Assembly: GCF_003730135.1 (NCBI RefSeq)
Contig: NZ_RJVO01000001.1
Coordinates: forward strand, 310,001 to 374,000
Direction: 5' to 3'
DNA from: Stagnimonas aquatica
GTDB taxonomy: Bacteria; Pseudomonadota; Gammaproteobacteria; Nevskiales; Nevskiaceae
Length of the DNA: 64,000 nucleotides
Positions 9,303 to 17,846 of this stretch are shown one piece after another (position 1 is the stretch's first letter; each line of letters opens with the position of its first letter). The notes under the pieces were generated by a model. That model was given only the letters and a program-made list of their open reading frames with translations. It had not been told where the DNA came from and ran no database searches. The translations under genes were made by a program, and so were the position numbers.

Positions 9303-10661
9303 GTGAGCAGCGAACTGACCGTCGCGCCCCGCCGCGAAGACAACGCCAGCCCGCTGCCGGCCGACGCGCCCAACCGCATCGGCAAGTACGAGATTCGCGG
9401 CGTGCTCGGCAAGGGCGCCAGCGGCCTGGTCTACAAGGGCTTCGATCCCTTCGTGCAGCGCGAGGTGGCGGTGAAGATCGCCCTGCACCTGAGCGAGGAC
9501 CGGCAGGGCGGCAACTTCGAGATGCAGGCGAAGAACTTCTTCGTGGAAGCGCGCGCCGCCGGCATGCTCAACCACCCCAACATCATCGCCCTCTACGACG
9601 CCGGCATGGAGGCCGACCTCTGCTACATCGTCATGGAGTACGTCGACGGCGACACCCTGCTGCCCTGGTGCCGGCGCAACGGGCCGCGCATGCCGCTGGA
9701 CAAGGTGCTGGATGTCGGCATCAAGTGCGCGCGCGGGCTCGACTACTCGCACGTCAAGGGCGTGCTGCACCGGGACATCAAGCCCAGCAACATCATGATC
9801 ACCAAGGACGGCGTCCCGAAGATCATGGACTTCTCGATCGCCGAGCTGAACGAGCCGCGCGAGGGCGTCGGCAGCACGGCGGTGGGCTCGCCGCTGTACA
9901 TGTCGCCGGAACAGGTGATGCGCCAGCCGGTCGGCCCCACCTCCGATCTCTACGCGCTGGGCGCGGTGCTCTACCAGTTGCTCACCGGCGAGCCGCCGTT
10001 CTACTCGCCACACCTGCCCGGCTTGTTCGCGGCGATCCGCAACCAGCCGCCGCCGGCGCTGGAAAAGAAGCGGCCGGACGCTTCCCGCGAGCTGTGCCAG
10101 ATCCTGGCCAAGCTGCTCGCCAAGAAACCGGCCGAGCGCTATCAAAAAGGCCTGGACCTCGCCTCCGACCTGATGCGCGAGCAGGAGCGCCTGCGCGAGA
10201 GCGACGCCCACTCCAACCGTCGCGAAAACCGCGACTCGCTGCGCGGCCTGGCCTTCTTCAATGCCTTCACCGAGGAGGAGATCGACGGCATCCTCGGCGC
10301 CAGCCAGCTCAAGACCTTCGCCGCCGGCACCACCATGGTCGAGGAGGGCGATGTCGAGAACGCCTTCTACATCATCGCCATGGGCCAGGCGCTGGTGCGC
10401 AAGGGCGGCAAGCCGATCCATGTGCTCGGCAAGGGTGACTGCTTCGGCGAGATCGCCCTGCTCTCCGGCATGCGCCGCACCGCCTCGGTGCAGGCGGCGA
10501 GCACGGTACTGGCGCTGCGCATCAACGCCACCCTGCTCGACAACGTCGCGCCGGAAAGCCAGTTGCGTTTCTACAAGACCTTCACCCAGACCCTGATCTA
10601 CCGGCTGACGATGTCCAACGCGCGGCTGTCCGCTGCCACGCCCTCGCCGCCGGTCACCTGA
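9303..10661 (+). CDS. Ser/Thr protein kinase with C-terminal cyclic-nucleotide-binding domain
   Basis: This 452-residue protein begins with a kinase domain (~28-285) containing a GKGASG glycine loop (~36-41), AVKIA lysine (~58), catalytic HRDIKPSN (~156-163) and GSPLYMSPEQV. A Crp-like cyclic-nucleotide-binding domain follows (~315-430), with FAAGTTMVEEGD and GDCFGEIALLSGMRRTASV phosphate-cassette motifs. The magnesium-binding DFG is DFS (~176-178), unusual for an active kinase. No transmembrane segment is seen. The GTG at 9303 is chosen because an ATG at 9286 opens only a six-codon frame and longer frames overlap the esterase gene. Substrates are unknown; cNMP could gate activity or localisation. 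Confidence 0.88.
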   Translation: MSSELTVAPRREDNASPLPADAPNRIGKYEIRGVLGKGASGLVYKGFDPFVQREVAVKIALHLSEDRQGGNFEMQAKNFFVEARAAGMLNHPNIIALYDAGMEADLCYIVMEYVDGDTLLPWCRRNGPRMPLDKVLDVGIKCARGLDYSHVKGVLHRDIKPSNIMITKDGVPKIMDFSIAELNEPREGVGSTAVGSPLYMSPEQVMRQPVGPTSDLYALGAVLYQLLTGEPPFYSPHLPGLFAAIRNQPPPALEKKRPDASRELCQILAKLLAKKPAERYQKGLDLASDLMREQERLRESDAHSNRRENRDSLRGLAFFNAFTEEEIDGILGASQLKTFAAGTTMVEEGDVENAFYIIAMGQALVRKGGKPIHVLGKGDCFGEIALLSGMRRTASVQAASTVLALRINATLLDNVAPESQLRFYKTFTQTLIYRLTMSNARLSAATPSPPVT

Positions 10662-10667
10662 GCGGAC

Positions 10668-11573
10668 TCACTCCGGCCACAGCCAGGCGGCGCCGCGCAC
10701 GCCGCTGGAGTCGCCATGCAGCGCCGGCTTCAGCCGGGTATCGACACGGTCGCTGAACACCCAGGCACCCCAGCGCTGCGGAATGCTCTGGTACAGCGCC
10801 GCCAGCTTCGACAGGCCGCCGCCGAGCACGATCACTTCCGGATCGAGCAGATTGATGACGCTGGCCAGCGCCCGCGCCAGCCGGTCCTGATAGCGCTCCC
10901 AGCTCTCGGCGCAGGCGGCGTCGCCGGCGGCCACGCCCTCCAGGATCTGCTCGCTGCGCAGCGCGCCGCCGAAGCGCTGGGCGTGGTCGCGGGCAAAGCC
11001 GGTGCCGGACAGCCAGGCCTCGATGCTGCCGCGCAGGCCGTCCCAGTGCGCCGGTCCCGGCACTTCGTCCCAGTCGGCGCGCGGCCAGGGCAGCGGGTTG
11101 TGTCCCCACTCGCCGGCGATGGCATTGGGGCCGGACAGCAGACGGCCGTGGACGACGATGCCGCCACCGACGCCGGTGCCGAGGATCGCCGCGAATACCG
11201 TGCTGGCGCCGGCCGCCGCGCCGTCGGCGGCCTCCGACACCGCCAGGCAATCGGCATCGTTGGCCATGCGTACCGCCCGCCCCAGAGCCACCTCGATGTC
11301 CTGCTTGAGCGGACGGCCGTTGAGGCAGATGGAATTGGCGTTCTTGATCAGCCCGGTGGCCGGCGAGATGGCGCCCGGATGGCCGATGCCCACCGGCAGG
11401 CCGGTGCGGCCGGCGGCAGCTTCCATGCGTCGCACCAGCTCGGCGATGGTGGCGATCTGGCCGTGGTAGTCCTCGTAGGGCGTCGGCAGACGCTCGCGCG
11501 CCAGGATCGCCGAGCCCGGCCCCATCAATACCGCTTCCGTCTTGGTGCCGCCGAGGTCGATTCCGATACGCAT
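10668..11573 (-). CDS. mak: ROK-family fructokinase, Mak-like
   Basis: The 301-residue product aligns by eye along its whole length with E. coli Mak (manno(fructo)kinase). Shared segments are IDLGGTKTEAV with the phosphate loop, NDADCLAVSEA with the catalytic Asp, GEWGHNPLPW, VIVLGGG and the C-terminal GDSSGVRGAAWLWP. It would phosphorylate fructose or a related hexose with ATP in the cytoplasm. The ROK zinc motif CxCGxxGC is missing: the corresponding stretch (PGPAHWDGLRGSIEA) has no cysteines, although the zinc-ligand His in GEWGH is kept. The gene is convergent with the kinase, with a 6-bp gap, and lies 4 bp from the monooxygenase gene on its own strand. Confidence 0.88.
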   Translation of the reverse strand: MRIGIDLGGTKTEAVLMGPGSAILARERLPTPYEDYHGQIATIAELVRRMEAAAGRTGLPVGIGHPGAISPATGLIKNANSICLNGRPLKQDIEVALGRAVRMANDADCLAVSEAADGAAAGASTVFAAILGTGVGGGIVVHGRLLSGPNAIAGEWGHNPLPWPRADWDEVPGPAHWDGLRGSIEAWLSGTGFARDHAQRFGGALRSEQILEGVAAGDAACAESWERYQDRLARALASVINLLDPEVIVLGGGLSKLAALYQSIPQRWGAWVFSDRVDTRLKPALHGDSSGVRGAAWLWPE

Positions 11574-11577
11574 GCCG

Positions 11578-13044
11578 CTATTTTGCCAGTGCGCCGGAAA
11601 ACTCCATGCTGCCGTCGTCGACCGCGCCGTAGCGCAGGCTCAGGAGATCGAACAGATAGTTCTGGTAGAGCTTCCAGGGCGACTTCGAGCCCTGCTTGGG
11701 GAAGGCTTCGATGGCGCGCTGCACATAGCCGGAGGAGAAGTCGATCAGCGGCTGCTCCTGTAGCTCCGGGTCCCGGCGACGCGGCGTGCACTGCCGGTAG
11801 CCGTGCTGGTCCATGTGCTTGAGCAGGCGGCAGAGATAGGCCGAGCTGAGGTCGACCTTCAGCGTCCACGAGGCATTGGTGTAGCCGATCGCCAGCGCCA
11901 TGTTGGGGATGTCGCTGATCATCATGCCCTTGTAGCTGAGCTTGCTGGACAGATCGACCCGCTCGCCATCGACCACGAACTCCAGCCCGCCCAGCGCCAG
12001 CAGCTTCAGGCCGGTGGCGCTGACCACCACATCGGCGGCCAGCTCCTGCCCGGACTTCAGGCGGATGCCCCGCTCGGTGAAGCTGTCGATGTGGTCGGTG
12101 ACGATGTCGGCCTTGCCCGAGCGCAGGGCGCGGAACAGATCGCCATCCGGCACCAGGCAGACCCGCTGGTCCCAGGGGTCGTAGCTGGGCGCGAAGTGCT
12201 TGTCCACGTCGAAGCCCCTGGGCAGTTGGTGGCGCACGCCGGCGCGGATCAGCTTCCTGGCCAGCCCCGGCGCGCGGCGGCAGAGGTTGAAGAAGAACAT
12301 CTGCATCAGCACGTTCTTCCAGCGGGTGATGGCGTAGGCGAGCTTGGCCGGCAGCAGGCGACGCAGGCCGTTGGCGATCGCATCCTGGCCCGGCAAGGCG
12401 AGGATGTAGGTTGGCGAGCGCTGCAGCATGGTGACCTGGGCCGCTTCGCGGGCCATCGACGGCACCAGGGTGACCGCCGTCGCACCGCTGCCGATCACCA
12501 CCACCCGCTGGCCGCGATAGTCGAGATCGGCCGGCCACTGCTGCGGATGCACGAAGCGGCCGCGAAACCGATCCAGCCCCGGATAGTCCGGCGTGTAGCC
12601 GCCGGCGTAGTCGTAGTAGCCGGCGCAGAGGTAGAGAAACCGGCAACTCAGGCGCAGGCGCTCGCGCTGCGGGCCGCGCTCCACCTCCACCGTCCAGCGC
12701 GCCTCGGGCGTGGACCACTCGGCGCCGACCACCCGGTGCTGGTAGCGGATGTGCGGCCCGAGGCCGTAGTCGCGCACCACCTCGCGCATGTAGTCGAGGA
12801 TCGCCGGGCCGTCGGCAATCGCCTTCGCCGCCGTCCAGGGGCGGAAGGAATAGCCGAGCGTGTACATGTCGGAATCGGAGCGGATGCCGGGGTAGCGGAA
12901 CAGATCCCAGGTGCCGCCGAGCGTCTCCCGCCCTTCGAGGATCGCGTAGCTCTGCTGCGGACACTGCTGCCCGAGGTGCACCGCCGCGCCGATGCCGGAC
13001 AGGCCGGCACCGACGATCAGCACATCGAAATGTTCCAGGGACAT
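11578..13044 (-). CDS. ethA: EthA-like Baeyer-Villiger flavin monooxygenase
   Basis: This 488-residue protein resembles Mycobacterium EthA throughout. It has an FAD Rossmann motif (GAGLSGIG, ~10-17), the GGTWDLFRYPGIRSDSDMYTLG block, the BVMO fingerprint FRGRFVHPQQWP (~160), an NADPH motif GSGATAV, and NPWDQR-like and GYTNASWTLK segments. It would insert an oxygen atom next to a ketone (or oxidise sulfur) using NADPH and O2. The ATG at 13044 is chosen over a GTG ten codons upstream because a GGAG lies about 8 nt before it. It may form an operon with mak. No TetR-type EthR regulator is adjacent. Confidence 0.88.
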   Translation of the reverse strand: MSLEHFDVLIVGAGLSGIGAAVHLGQQCPQQSYAILEGRETLGGTWDLFRYPGIRSDSDMYTLGYSFRPWTAAKAIADGPAILDYMREVVRDYGLGPHIRYQHRVVGAEWSTPEARWTVEVERGPQRERLRLSCRFLYLCAGYYDYAGGYTPDYPGLDRFRGRFVHPQQWPADLDYRGQRVVVIGSGATAVTLVPSMAREAAQVTMLQRSPTYILALPGQDAIANGLRRLLPAKLAYAITRWKNVLMQMFFFNLCRRAPGLARKLIRAGVRHQLPRGFDVDKHFAPSYDPWDQRVCLVPDGDLFRALRSGKADIVTDHIDSFTERGIRLKSGQELAADVVVSATGLKLLALGGLEFVVDGERVDLSSKLSYKGMMISDIPNMALAIGYTNASWTLKVDLSSAYLCRLLKHMDQHGYRQCTPRRRDPELQEQPLIDFSSGYVQRAIEAFPKQGSKSPWKLYQNYLFDLLSLRYGAVDDGSMEFSGALAK

Positions 13045-13150
13045 GCGGCGGCGCTCCGGGTCGGGAGCCGGCACTGTAGAAGGACCGGGGCACCAGCACA
13101 GTTGCCGCCGCGCCAGCCACCGGCGCAGCGCAGGTCAAGGCACCCGTGCC

Positions 13151-13176
13151 CGCCGCCGGCCCCGAGGCCGGCGGCG
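13151..13176 (-). terminator. GC-rich hairpin after the acylase gene
   Basis: An 11-bp perfect stem (13151-13161 with 13166-13176) lies just downstream of the acylase stop on the minus strand. There is no T-run, so it may protect RNA ends or assist Rho-dependent termination rather than act as an intrinsic terminator. Confidence 0.4.
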
Positions 13177-13183
13177 GACGCGG

Positions 13184-16100
13184 CTAACGGCCGTTGCGAT
13201 CACGCACGATCTCCGCCGCCTGCTGGAAGGTGGGGCGGTTGATCCAGTGGATCGCCGGCACCGGCTGGTAGGCGAAGGAGGTGTGCTCGACGGCGTCGCA
13301 ATCCTCCACCACGCCACAGTCGGCGGCCTTGGGATAGACCAGCTGCGTGCCGTCCCAGGCGGCCTGGTTGGCAAGCCCGCCGAGATCGGTCAGCGCCTGA
13401 TTGAGCGCGCTCAGCACCGCCGCGCGGCAGAGCGCAGGGTCCTCGGAGCCGGCGCACTGGAGCGCCCGGTAACTGGCATGCCCCGGAGTATCGAGCGCGG
13501 TCTGCAGCAGGCGGCGCATGTGCTGGTACCAGCCTTCCTGAAAGGCCGAGCCCTGCGCCCGTGGCGCGTCGAGACGGCCGGTCAACACCCCGGCCTTGGT
13601 CGATAGCGTTTCCAGCTGCGGGGTCAGGGTCTGCATCAGGCGCAGGTACCAGGCGTCCATGAACACCACGGCGGCACGGTGGTCGTAGACGCCGTCGGCG
13701 TCGCGGTCGCGCCGGTAGCCGCCCAGGCCCTTGCCGTTGTCGATCCACTGCCGGGAGCCGTCGTCCAGCCAGTCCTGCATCAGCGCCAGCACCGTCTGCT
13801 GGTCCTCGCTCAGAGTGCCCGCCCGGGCAAGCTCGATCAGCAGCGGCAGCAGGGTCTGGCCACGGTGGTCGGTGTAGGCGGCATCGGCCATCACCTCGAC
13901 CATGGTCGCCAGCGTGTGCTTGCGACCGCTGGCGCGGAACGCCGCGAGACGGTCGCTGAGCATGCTCACCCGATGAGTCGGTCCGTAGGTGCCGTTGGCA
14001 TCGGCCGCCCACCAGCCGGCGGCACCGGAGTTGTTCCAGTTGGCCAGATAGCCCTGCGGCGGATTCAGATCCTGGATGTGCGCCGACAGCGGCAGAAAAC
14101 CCGGCCACTCGTAGTAGCCCTGGTCGTCCATCGCGGTCGGCCGCGCGCGGCTCGGGTATGGCACCTCGCCGCCGTAGCGGCTGAAGAAGTCATCCGGCAG
14201 GTTCTGGTCGGCCACCCATTCGTAGTTGCCGTCGCCCCAGTTGGGCAGCTCCGGATGGACACCCGCCGCCCGCTGCGGATAGAGACCGGACTGGATGTAG
14301 GCGATGTCCTTGCTGTCGGCGTAGAGCCAGTTGAAGGTCGCCGTCATGCTGTTGAACAGCTTCTTGAACCGCGTGTGATCCATCGCCATGCCGGTGGTGG
14401 TGAGCAGCGCGAACGGCGCGGCGGTATCGACATCGGCGAGAAAGGTGCTGCGCTGGCTCGAAACCACCACCGGCTCGCCCTGCACGGTGGCGGTGCCCAC
14501 CACCGGTCCGTAGTGGGTGCGCAAGACGTAGCGGCGCACGGTTTCCGGATTCTGCGGGCCGCCCAGCGCGAGGCTGGCGACGGTGAGATTGGCGGTCCAG
14601 GTATCGAGCCGCTTGTACAGGCGCACGCAGCGGCCCTTGTAGAGATAGCCATCGCTATCCGGATAGCCGTCGCCGTCGGCGTCGCCGCGCGAGGCCGGCG
14701 CGCCGCTGGTGTTGCACAGCTTGGACACCCGCAGGTCGGTGAAATCGGAACCTGCCGAAGTCGGGCTCCAGGCAAAGTCGAGCCCGCGCCCGATCACGAT
14801 GTAGGGCAGGTTGACGGTGGAGATGCCGCGCGCCGCCAGCTCGTAGGGCGTGCCGCCACGCGAGACCACGGCGGCCTCCCATAGCAGCTGCGGCATGAAG
14901 TAGCTGGTCTGCGGACCGGCCACCAGGATCGGGTGACCACTTTCGGTCTGGCTGCCGGCGGCGGCGATCCAGTTGGAGCTGGTCATCGGCAGTCCGTGGC
15001 GATTGAGCAGCCGCTTGAGGCTCAGGCCGGGGTCGGCACTCGCCTGCTGCGCCACCAGGTGCGCGAGCCCCGGTCGCAGCGGCGGCCGGGTCAGCTCGGC
15101 CAGCCGATCCGCCGGCGCACGGGGCAGCAGGTTCAGACGCCCGAGGCCGCGCAGCCCCTCGACGCCGAGCGGCGCCTCGGGAACCGCCAGCGGCAAGGGC
15201 AGCGTCGGCAGCCCGGGCCCATGCGACTGCAAGCTGTGGCCCACGAAGCTGCCGACATCCCAGATCGCCGTCCCCGGCGGCAGGGTCTGCGGGCAGCTCT
15301 CGTCCACCGAGGGCGGGCTCTGGGTGGCGAAGGTTCCGGAAGCGGTGACCGGGGTATCCGGGGCATTGGCATGGCGCAGGTCGCGCCAGAGCTTGCAGGC
15401 GGCCTCCGGCAGACGGGTGGTGCCGCCGGTGATGCTGGGATCCAGCGCCTGCAACAGCTGCAGATTGCGCGCCTCGCCACCGCCGCCCAGGCCCAGCGCC
15501 GACTGGATCAGCACCGCATTGGCGACGATGTCGTTGACGGTGAAATCCGCCGGCGGGAACAGCGGCTCGCCGCCCAGGCGCAGCCCCAGCGTGGTGTATT
15601 CCAGCGGCAACTGGCTCAGCCCCGCCGGCGTCTGCAGGTAGTCGATGTAGGCGTTCATGCCGGCGACAAAGCTCTCGGTGTCCTGCAGGAACAGCGGTCC
15701 CAGCGGCCCGAGCTTGGCGACGGCCTTGTCGACGATGCCGCGGATCTCGTCCTCGCCGTAGGCGGAGGCCGAACCGAATTCCAGATCGAGGTCGTAGGTG
15801 GTCGGCGAGGGACCGAGCTTCTCCGAGGCGCGACCGCGGCCGGCGGCACGCAGCACGTCGAACAGCCACAGACGGTCGGCGGCGGCGGCATAGCCCAGGC
15901 CGAACTGCGCAGCCTGACGGTCGGCGCCGTCCACGTAGGGCACGCCCCAGCCGTCGCGGCGGATGGTCACCGGCTTGCCGTTGGGCGCGGTCAGGCTGAG
16001 GCTGGAAACCGCCTCGGCCTCGGGCAGCTCCAGGCCGGCCTGCTTGAAGTAGTTGCAGGCCTGGTCCGAGGACTTCTGGTGCGCGCCGATGTCGGCCGGC

Positions 16101-16420
16101 GGCGCGCAGCGGTCGGCGCGCAGCGGCGACCGGGCGTAGGCCAGATCGCCGTAGAGGTCGAGCTGGTCGCGGTAGTTGTCGGGATAAGCCAGCTGCGGCT
16201 GCCCCGGCAAGGGGCCACCCACGGCACCGGCCGAGTTTCCGTTCGAGCCCGGCGGGAGGATCGACAGGAAGACATTGGCGGCGTCTGCTACCGGCGGCGG
16301 CCCGCCTCCGGGCGGGGCGCCAGTCGCCGGCGCGCTGCTGCGCCCGCAGGCGGTGAGCAGACCGCAAGCCAGAACAAGGGACAGCACCGGCAGACGCCGG
16401 CGGACGTGGTGGTTCATCAT
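13184..16420 (-). CDS. penicillin-acylase (S45) family Ntn-hydrolase lipoprotein
   Basis: This 1078-residue lipoprotein has a signal peptide ending in LTAC (Cys25), then a Gly/Pro-rich linker. The alpha-chain-like region begins at about residue 125 with IRRDGWGVPYVDG. A self-processing site TSSNW at about residues 479-483 would expose the N-terminal serine nucleophile of the beta chain, followed by GSQTESGHPILVAGPQ, typical of aculeacin/AHL/penicillin acylases. It is larger than the usual ~800 residues. It would hydrolyse an amide, possibly an N-acyl-homoserine lactone or a lipopeptide, at the periplasmic face. The ATG at 16420 is selected because GGAGGAG lies 6 nt before it. It contains an EF-hand-like run, DADGDGYPDSDG. 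Confidence 0.85.
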   Translation of the reverse strand: MMNHHVRRRLPVLSLVLACGLLTACGRSSAPATGAPPGGGPPPVADAANVFLSILPPGSNGNSAGAVGGPLPGQPQLAYPDNYRDQLDLYGDLAYARSPLRADRCAPPADIGAHQKSSDQACNYFKQAGLELPEAEAVSSLSLTAPNGKPVTIRRDGWGVPYVDGADRQAAQFGLGYAAAADRLWLFDVLRAAGRGRASEKLGPSPTTYDLDLEFGSASAYGEDEIRGIVDKAVAKLGPLGPLFLQDTESFVAGMNAYIDYLQTPAGLSQLPLEYTTLGLRLGGEPLFPPADFTVNDIVANAVLIQSALGLGGGGEARNLQLLQALDPSITGGTTRLPEAACKLWRDLRHANAPDTPVTASGTFATQSPPSVDESCPQTLPPGTAIWDVGSFVGHSLQSHGPGLPTLPLPLAVPEAPLGVEGLRGLGRLNLLPRAPADRLAELTRPPLRPGLAHLVAQQASADPGLSLKRLLNRHGLPMTSSNWIAAAGSQTESGHPILVAGPQTSYFMPQLLWEAAVVSRGGTPYELAARGISTVNLPYIVIGRGLDFAWSPTSAGSDFTDLRVSKLCNTSGAPASRGDADGDGYPDSDGYLYKGRCVRLYKRLDTWTANLTVASLALGGPQNPETVRRYVLRTHYGPVVGTATVQGEPVVVSSQRSTFLADVDTAAPFALLTTTGMAMDHTRFKKLFNSMTATFNWLYADSKDIAYIQSGLYPQRAAGVHPELPNWGDGNYEWVADQNLPDDFFSRYGGEVPYPSRARPTAMDDQGYYEWPGFLPLSAHIQDLNPPQGYLANWNNSGAAGWWAADANGTYGPTHRVSMLSDRLAAFRASGRKHTLATMVEVMADAAYTDHRGQTLLPLLIELARAGTLSEDQQTVLALMQDWLDDGSRQWIDNGKGLGGYRRDRDADGVYDHRAAVVFMDAWYLRLMQTLTPQLETLSTKAGVLTGRLDAPRAQGSAFQEGWYQHMRRLLQTALDTPGHASYRALQCAGSEDPALCRAAVLSALNQALTDLGGLANQAAWDGTQLVYPKAADCGVVEDCDAVEHTSFAYQPVPAIHWINRPTFQQAAEIVRDRNGR

Positions 16421-16496
16421 TTCCAACTCCTCCAAAGGGCGCGGTACGTTGCCGGGCCTCGGTACTCATAACGGGATGGTCATGGAAGCGGTTGTC

Positions 16497-17015
16497 ATGT
16501 CGGCGGATATTTTTTCCACCGGGTCGGTACTGCCGGTTTCGGCCCTGCCCTCCGGCGCCCTGGAATCGCTCCTGGCGCCCCTGGGTCTGCGCTGGCAGCC
16601 GGTGCCGGACGGCGCCGAGATTCCCGGCAGCTACTGGGGCGACTCCGAGGCCGGGTTGATCGGCAACTGCCTGCACCTGCGCGCCGACACCCCGGTGCAT
16701 TCGGCGCTGCACGAGGCCTGCCACTGGCTGCTGGCCGACGAGCAGCGGCGCGCCGGCCTGCACACCGACGCCGGCGGCAGCGACACCGAGGAGAACGCGG
16801 TCTGCTACCTGCAATGCCTGCTGGCCGAGCGCCTGCCCGGCTATTCACGGGCGCGCTGCTTCGCCGACATGGACGCCTGGGGTTATCACTTCATCCTCGG
16901 CAGCGCCGCCACCTGGTTCGCGGGCGACAGCGCCGATGCGCAGGCCCTGCTACGCGAGCGCGGCTGGCTGCCGCTGGCCTCGGCGGCTCAGCAGATGCAG
17001 GCCCAGACCGAGTAG
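16497..17015 (+). CDS. conserved hypothetical protein with HExxH motif (possible metalloprotease)
   Basis: No named family is recognised. From the ATG at 16497 the product is 172 residues, soluble, without a signal peptide. In-frame ATGs at 16476 and 16482 are alternatives. The centre carries SALHEACHWLLADEQRR (HExxH, ~72-76), followed about 20 residues later by DTEENAVCYLQCLLAERL. An HExxH helix followed by an E-x-x-A helix is the arrangement seen in gluzincin-type zinc proteases such as ImmA/IrrE. The inferred activity is therefore a small cytoplasmic zinc peptidase, but this rests on the motif only. The gene faces away from the acylase gene and is followed by a REP pair. Confidence 0.65.
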   Translation: MSADIFSTGSVLPVSALPSGALESLLAPLGLRWQPVPDGAEIPGSYWGDSEAGLIGNCLHLRADTPVHSALHEACHWLLADEQRRAGLHTDAGGSDTEENAVCYLQCLLAERLPGYSRARCFADMDAWGYHFILGSAATWFAGDSADAQALLRERGWLPLASAAQQMQAQTE

Positions 17016-17080
17016 CGTGCACAAGAGCTGCCCATCCCCTCGCCGCAAATTGCGCGTGCTTGCCTGATCGGATCTGCCCC

Positions 17081-17147
17081 GTAGGAGCGGGCTTGCCCGC
17101 GACCCGTTTCCGGCAAACCAACCGGTCGCGGGCAAGCCCGCTCCTAC
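17081..17147. repeat. REP pair (BIME) downstream of the HExxH gene
   Basis: Two perfect 24-bp inverted copies (17081-17104 and 17124-17147) are separated by 19 bp. Each copy contains the GGAGCGGGC-TTG-CCCGC core, itself able to form a small hairpin. The same core occurs at 17662-17728 and 37873-37897, and a RAYT gene lies between the first two. Confidence 0.9.
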
Positions 17148-17191
17148 ATTGGCGAGCGGATGGATCCAGGTCGGTCGGGGCAAGGCTCCAT

Positions 17192-17647
17192 CTACAACCA
17201 GATCGCATTCCAGTACGGATAGTCTCCGAGTCGCTGAACCAAGCCCGCCCGCAGCGGATTCATCACGATATAGCGGGCCACCGCCCGCAAGTCCTCTTCA
17301 CGGCGCAGGGCATGATCGTGATAGGCCTCGGACCAAACTGGGCCTAGACGCTGCAAAGCCGCATTGGCGGAGCGCGCACTGAACGATTTAATCCGGCGGA
17401 CGACCTGCGCCAAGGCATCCCGCTCCCCTAGCTCCAGTAACCAGTGCGCGTGATCCGGCATCAGCACCCAGGCCAACAACCGGGCATCGCCGAGGCTGGC
17501 CTGCGACCCGAAGCTGCGGGCTGCGGCACGCGCGGCGGCGTCATCGCGAAACCAGGGCTGCCTTTGCAGCGTGACGGCGGTCAGCAGGTAAACCTGCCCA
17601 GCCTGAGAATGGCGCCCTCGCCGCAGCGCGCGCTGTCCGGATTCCAT
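17192..17647 (-). mobile_element. REP-associated tyrosine transposase (RAYT, TnpA_REP)
   Basis: This 151-residue protein has the Y1/HUH transposase motif in LMPDHAHWLLEL, followed by a helix (VVRRIKSFSA). The catalytic-Tyr region contains AVARYIVMNPLRAGLV, the diagnostic end of RAYTs. Such enzymes cut REP sequences as single strands and are thought to spread them. The ATG at 17647 is used because a longer frame would translate the adjacent REP. REP pairs lie on both sides (17081-17147 and 17662-17728), giving a compact RAYT-REP unit of about 650 bp. The reading frame is intact. Residual fill sequence follows at 17729-17846 with no gene. Confidence 0.9.
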
Positions 17648-17661
17648 CGCCCCATCTCCCG

Positions 17662-17728
17662 GTCGGAGCGGGCTTGCCCGCGACCGATTCTCGGCAGGCC
17701 CTCTGCTCGCGGGCAAGCCCGCTCCGAC
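17662..17728. repeat. REP pair (BIME) upstream of the RAYT gene
   Basis: Inverted 22-bp copies at 17662-17683 and 17707-17728 share the GGAGCGGGC core with the pair at 17081-17147 but have GTCGGAG rather than GTAGGAG at the outer end. The element lies 15 bp before the RAYT start codon. Confidence 0.88.
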
Positions 17729-17846
17729 TACGGCAAGCGATGGCGGAGAGCGGCTAGCGCCAGGGGATGCTCACTGCCACGCTCACCCGCAGCGGATCGT
17801 CGCGCTGGACCAACCAACATGGCCCGCCATCCTCTCCAGCCTGCCG

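Noticed and set aside
17729-17846. Decayed gene or insertion-sequence remnant between the REP pair and the transglutaminase gene
   Set aside because: No frame with recognisable similarity was found; the stretch is too short to judge.
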